DNA of 48,838 bases. Origin: Candidatus Sericytochromatia bacterium (GTDB lineage: Bacteria > Cyanobacteriota > Sericytochromatia > UBA7694 > JACMQJ01). Of this stretch, positions 47,957 to 48,838 are shown piece by piece. The notes under the pieces are model-generated. The model searched no databases. It saw only the letters and a program-made list of their open reading frames with translations, and had not been told where the DNA came from. The DNA is taken from assembly GCA_026004035.1 (NCBI GenBank), contig BPII01000017.1, positions 1 to 48,838 of the forward strand. The letters are read 5' to 3'. The position numbers and the translations under genes are program-made. Position 1 is the first letter of the stretch; each line of letters opens with the position of its first letter.

Positions 47957-48838
47957 TTAATTCTCCTTTTTTATTTTTGCTTTTCTGATTAAATCACTTA
48001 ATCCTGTTTTTGTTCTACCACCTAAAATATATATTTCATCATTATATATGAATGAACAAAAAATTAGATAAAGGTTCAGGTAGTTTATTTATTTTTTTTA
48101 ATTCATTTAAATTAGTATTAAATACTTCAATATCGTCTAATACATTTTGTTTCTTGTCATATCCTCCCATAATGAAAATATTACTGCCTAAACTAACAGA
48201 TGATACTGCTGATTTAGGAATAGTTAAATTTTCTCTCCTTCTCCATTTATCGGTTTTTATATTATATTCATCTATACTATCCAATAAACCACTTTCATTT
48301 ATACCTCCTATAGAATAAATTCTTACTTCTTTTCTACTACCATATTCAGCATTAATTAAAGATATCTCTGATTTATTTTCAAGTAAGTTAGATTTATTAA
48401 TCCAAACTTGATTTTTTGTATCAAACATTTCAAACTTATTTGTAAAACCTTTATTAGATAAACTACCACCAGCAATATATATATTATTATCAAAAACTGA
48501 TATACCAAATGCTGATTTAGATGATGTTAAAGAAAAAGATTTTTCCCATTTTAAAGTATTTAAATTTAATATTTCTACACTATTTAGCCAACTATCATTT
48601 GAACCATTATAACCACCCATAGAGTAAATATTATCTCCAACTTTAGCTAATCCTAAAGCACTTCTATTGCTTGATAGAGGTGTAATAAGCTTTGAAGTTT
48701 TATTAACTAAATCAATTTCTTCTACATCTGATAACCATACAGAAAGAGCATCTCCACCAACTACATAAACTTTATCCTTATTTAAAATACAAGAAATATT
48801 ATTTTTAGCTCTGTTTAACTTTAAAGGAAGCTCTTCCC
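47957..48838 (-). CDS. Kelch-repeat protein, partial, 1-nt frameshift near the end
   Basis: Beta-propeller made of kelch blades, each with a double glycine and a following aromatic: VYVVGGDA, IYSMGGYNGSNDSWLN, IYIAGGSLSN, IYSIGGINESG, IFIMGGYDKKQN, and IYILGGRTKTG. The frame is open from the window edge, so the N-terminus is outside. Near the end a shift at the A6 run 48058-48063 (one extra base) stops translation at 48042; corrected, it ends at 47957-47959 with SDLIRKAKIKKEN. It is transcribed with the decarboxylase gene, which starts 4 nt later. Localisation cannot be judged without the start. Confidence 0.85.

Overview
The window is very AT-rich DNA (roughly a quarter G+C by eye), densely packed with bacterial genes. 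The host looks like a diderm, respiring bacterium. Evidence for an outer membrane includes beta-barrel proteins ending in aromatic residues, lipoproteins and periplasmic proteins. A c-type cytochrome, a CcoI-type copper ATPase and TatA point to respiration. It appears to catabolise amino acids and organic acids (proline dehydrogenase, a cysteine-dioxygenase-like enzyme, tryptophan 2,3-dioxygenase, a methylmalonyl-CoA-mutase-type large subunit). TGA is a normal stop codon: ATGA start/stop overlaps occur at about 7093 and 5953. I cannot place the lineage from sequence alone.

Layout. 1-1400: tail of an amidohydrolase, then plsC and csrA on the minus strand, both with 1-nt homopolymer lesions. 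1.4-6.6 kb: an M14 carboxypeptidase, an ABC ATPase, a YfcH-like epimerase, a zinc-ribbon protein, a DppB-type permease and a family-4 uracil-DNA glycosylase. 6.9-9.3 kb: a tightly coupled operon of a small protein, a periplasmic peroxiredoxin and an orphan histidine kinase, followed by tRNA-Pro. 9.4-10.8 kb: an accessory patch with a lipoprotein-like protein carrying a von Hippel-Lindau beta domain, a truncated beta-barrel, a MITE-like element and a TOBE-like remnant. 10.8-19.4 kb: tatA, cytochrome c, hpt, the mutase, the copper ATPase, a barrel protein, heme oxygenase and a DRE-TIM aldolase. 19.4-30.4 kb: an IS605/TnpB-like relic, recD2, an MDR oxidoreductase, a thiol dioxygenase-proline dehydrogenase operon, a two-part barrel protein, an AnmK-MurQ fusion and an EF-hand lipoprotein. 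30.4-42.3 kb: two paralogous prohibitin-like SPFH proteins, ATP-grasp and SDR enzymes, recQ, a 1088-residue TPR protein, an SPFH-GYF-GYF-TerD fusion and a membrane zinc-ribbon protein. 42.3-48.8 kb: tryptophan dioxygenase, pdxH, insertion-sequence debris, a broken NHL-type propeller gene, a sphingosine-1-phosphate-lyase-like decarboxylase and a kelch gene running off the window.

The most interesting unit is 38476-42346. A prohibitin-like SPFH protein is followed by a single polypeptide joining an SPFH domain, two GYF_2 domains and a TerD domain, then by a membrane zinc-ribbon protein. I read it as a membrane-stress or Ter-type sensing module. A second SPFH paralogue 7 kb upstream sits with an ATP-grasp enzyme, which also recalls Ter-linked gene sets.

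A quality caution: many genes at both ends of the window are broken by single-base length changes, mostly in homopolymers. Correcting each by 1-2 bases restores full-length proteins. Few or no lesions are seen between 18.2 and 42.3 kb, so uneven read support is the simplest explanation, although real decay or polymerase slippage cannot be excluded.
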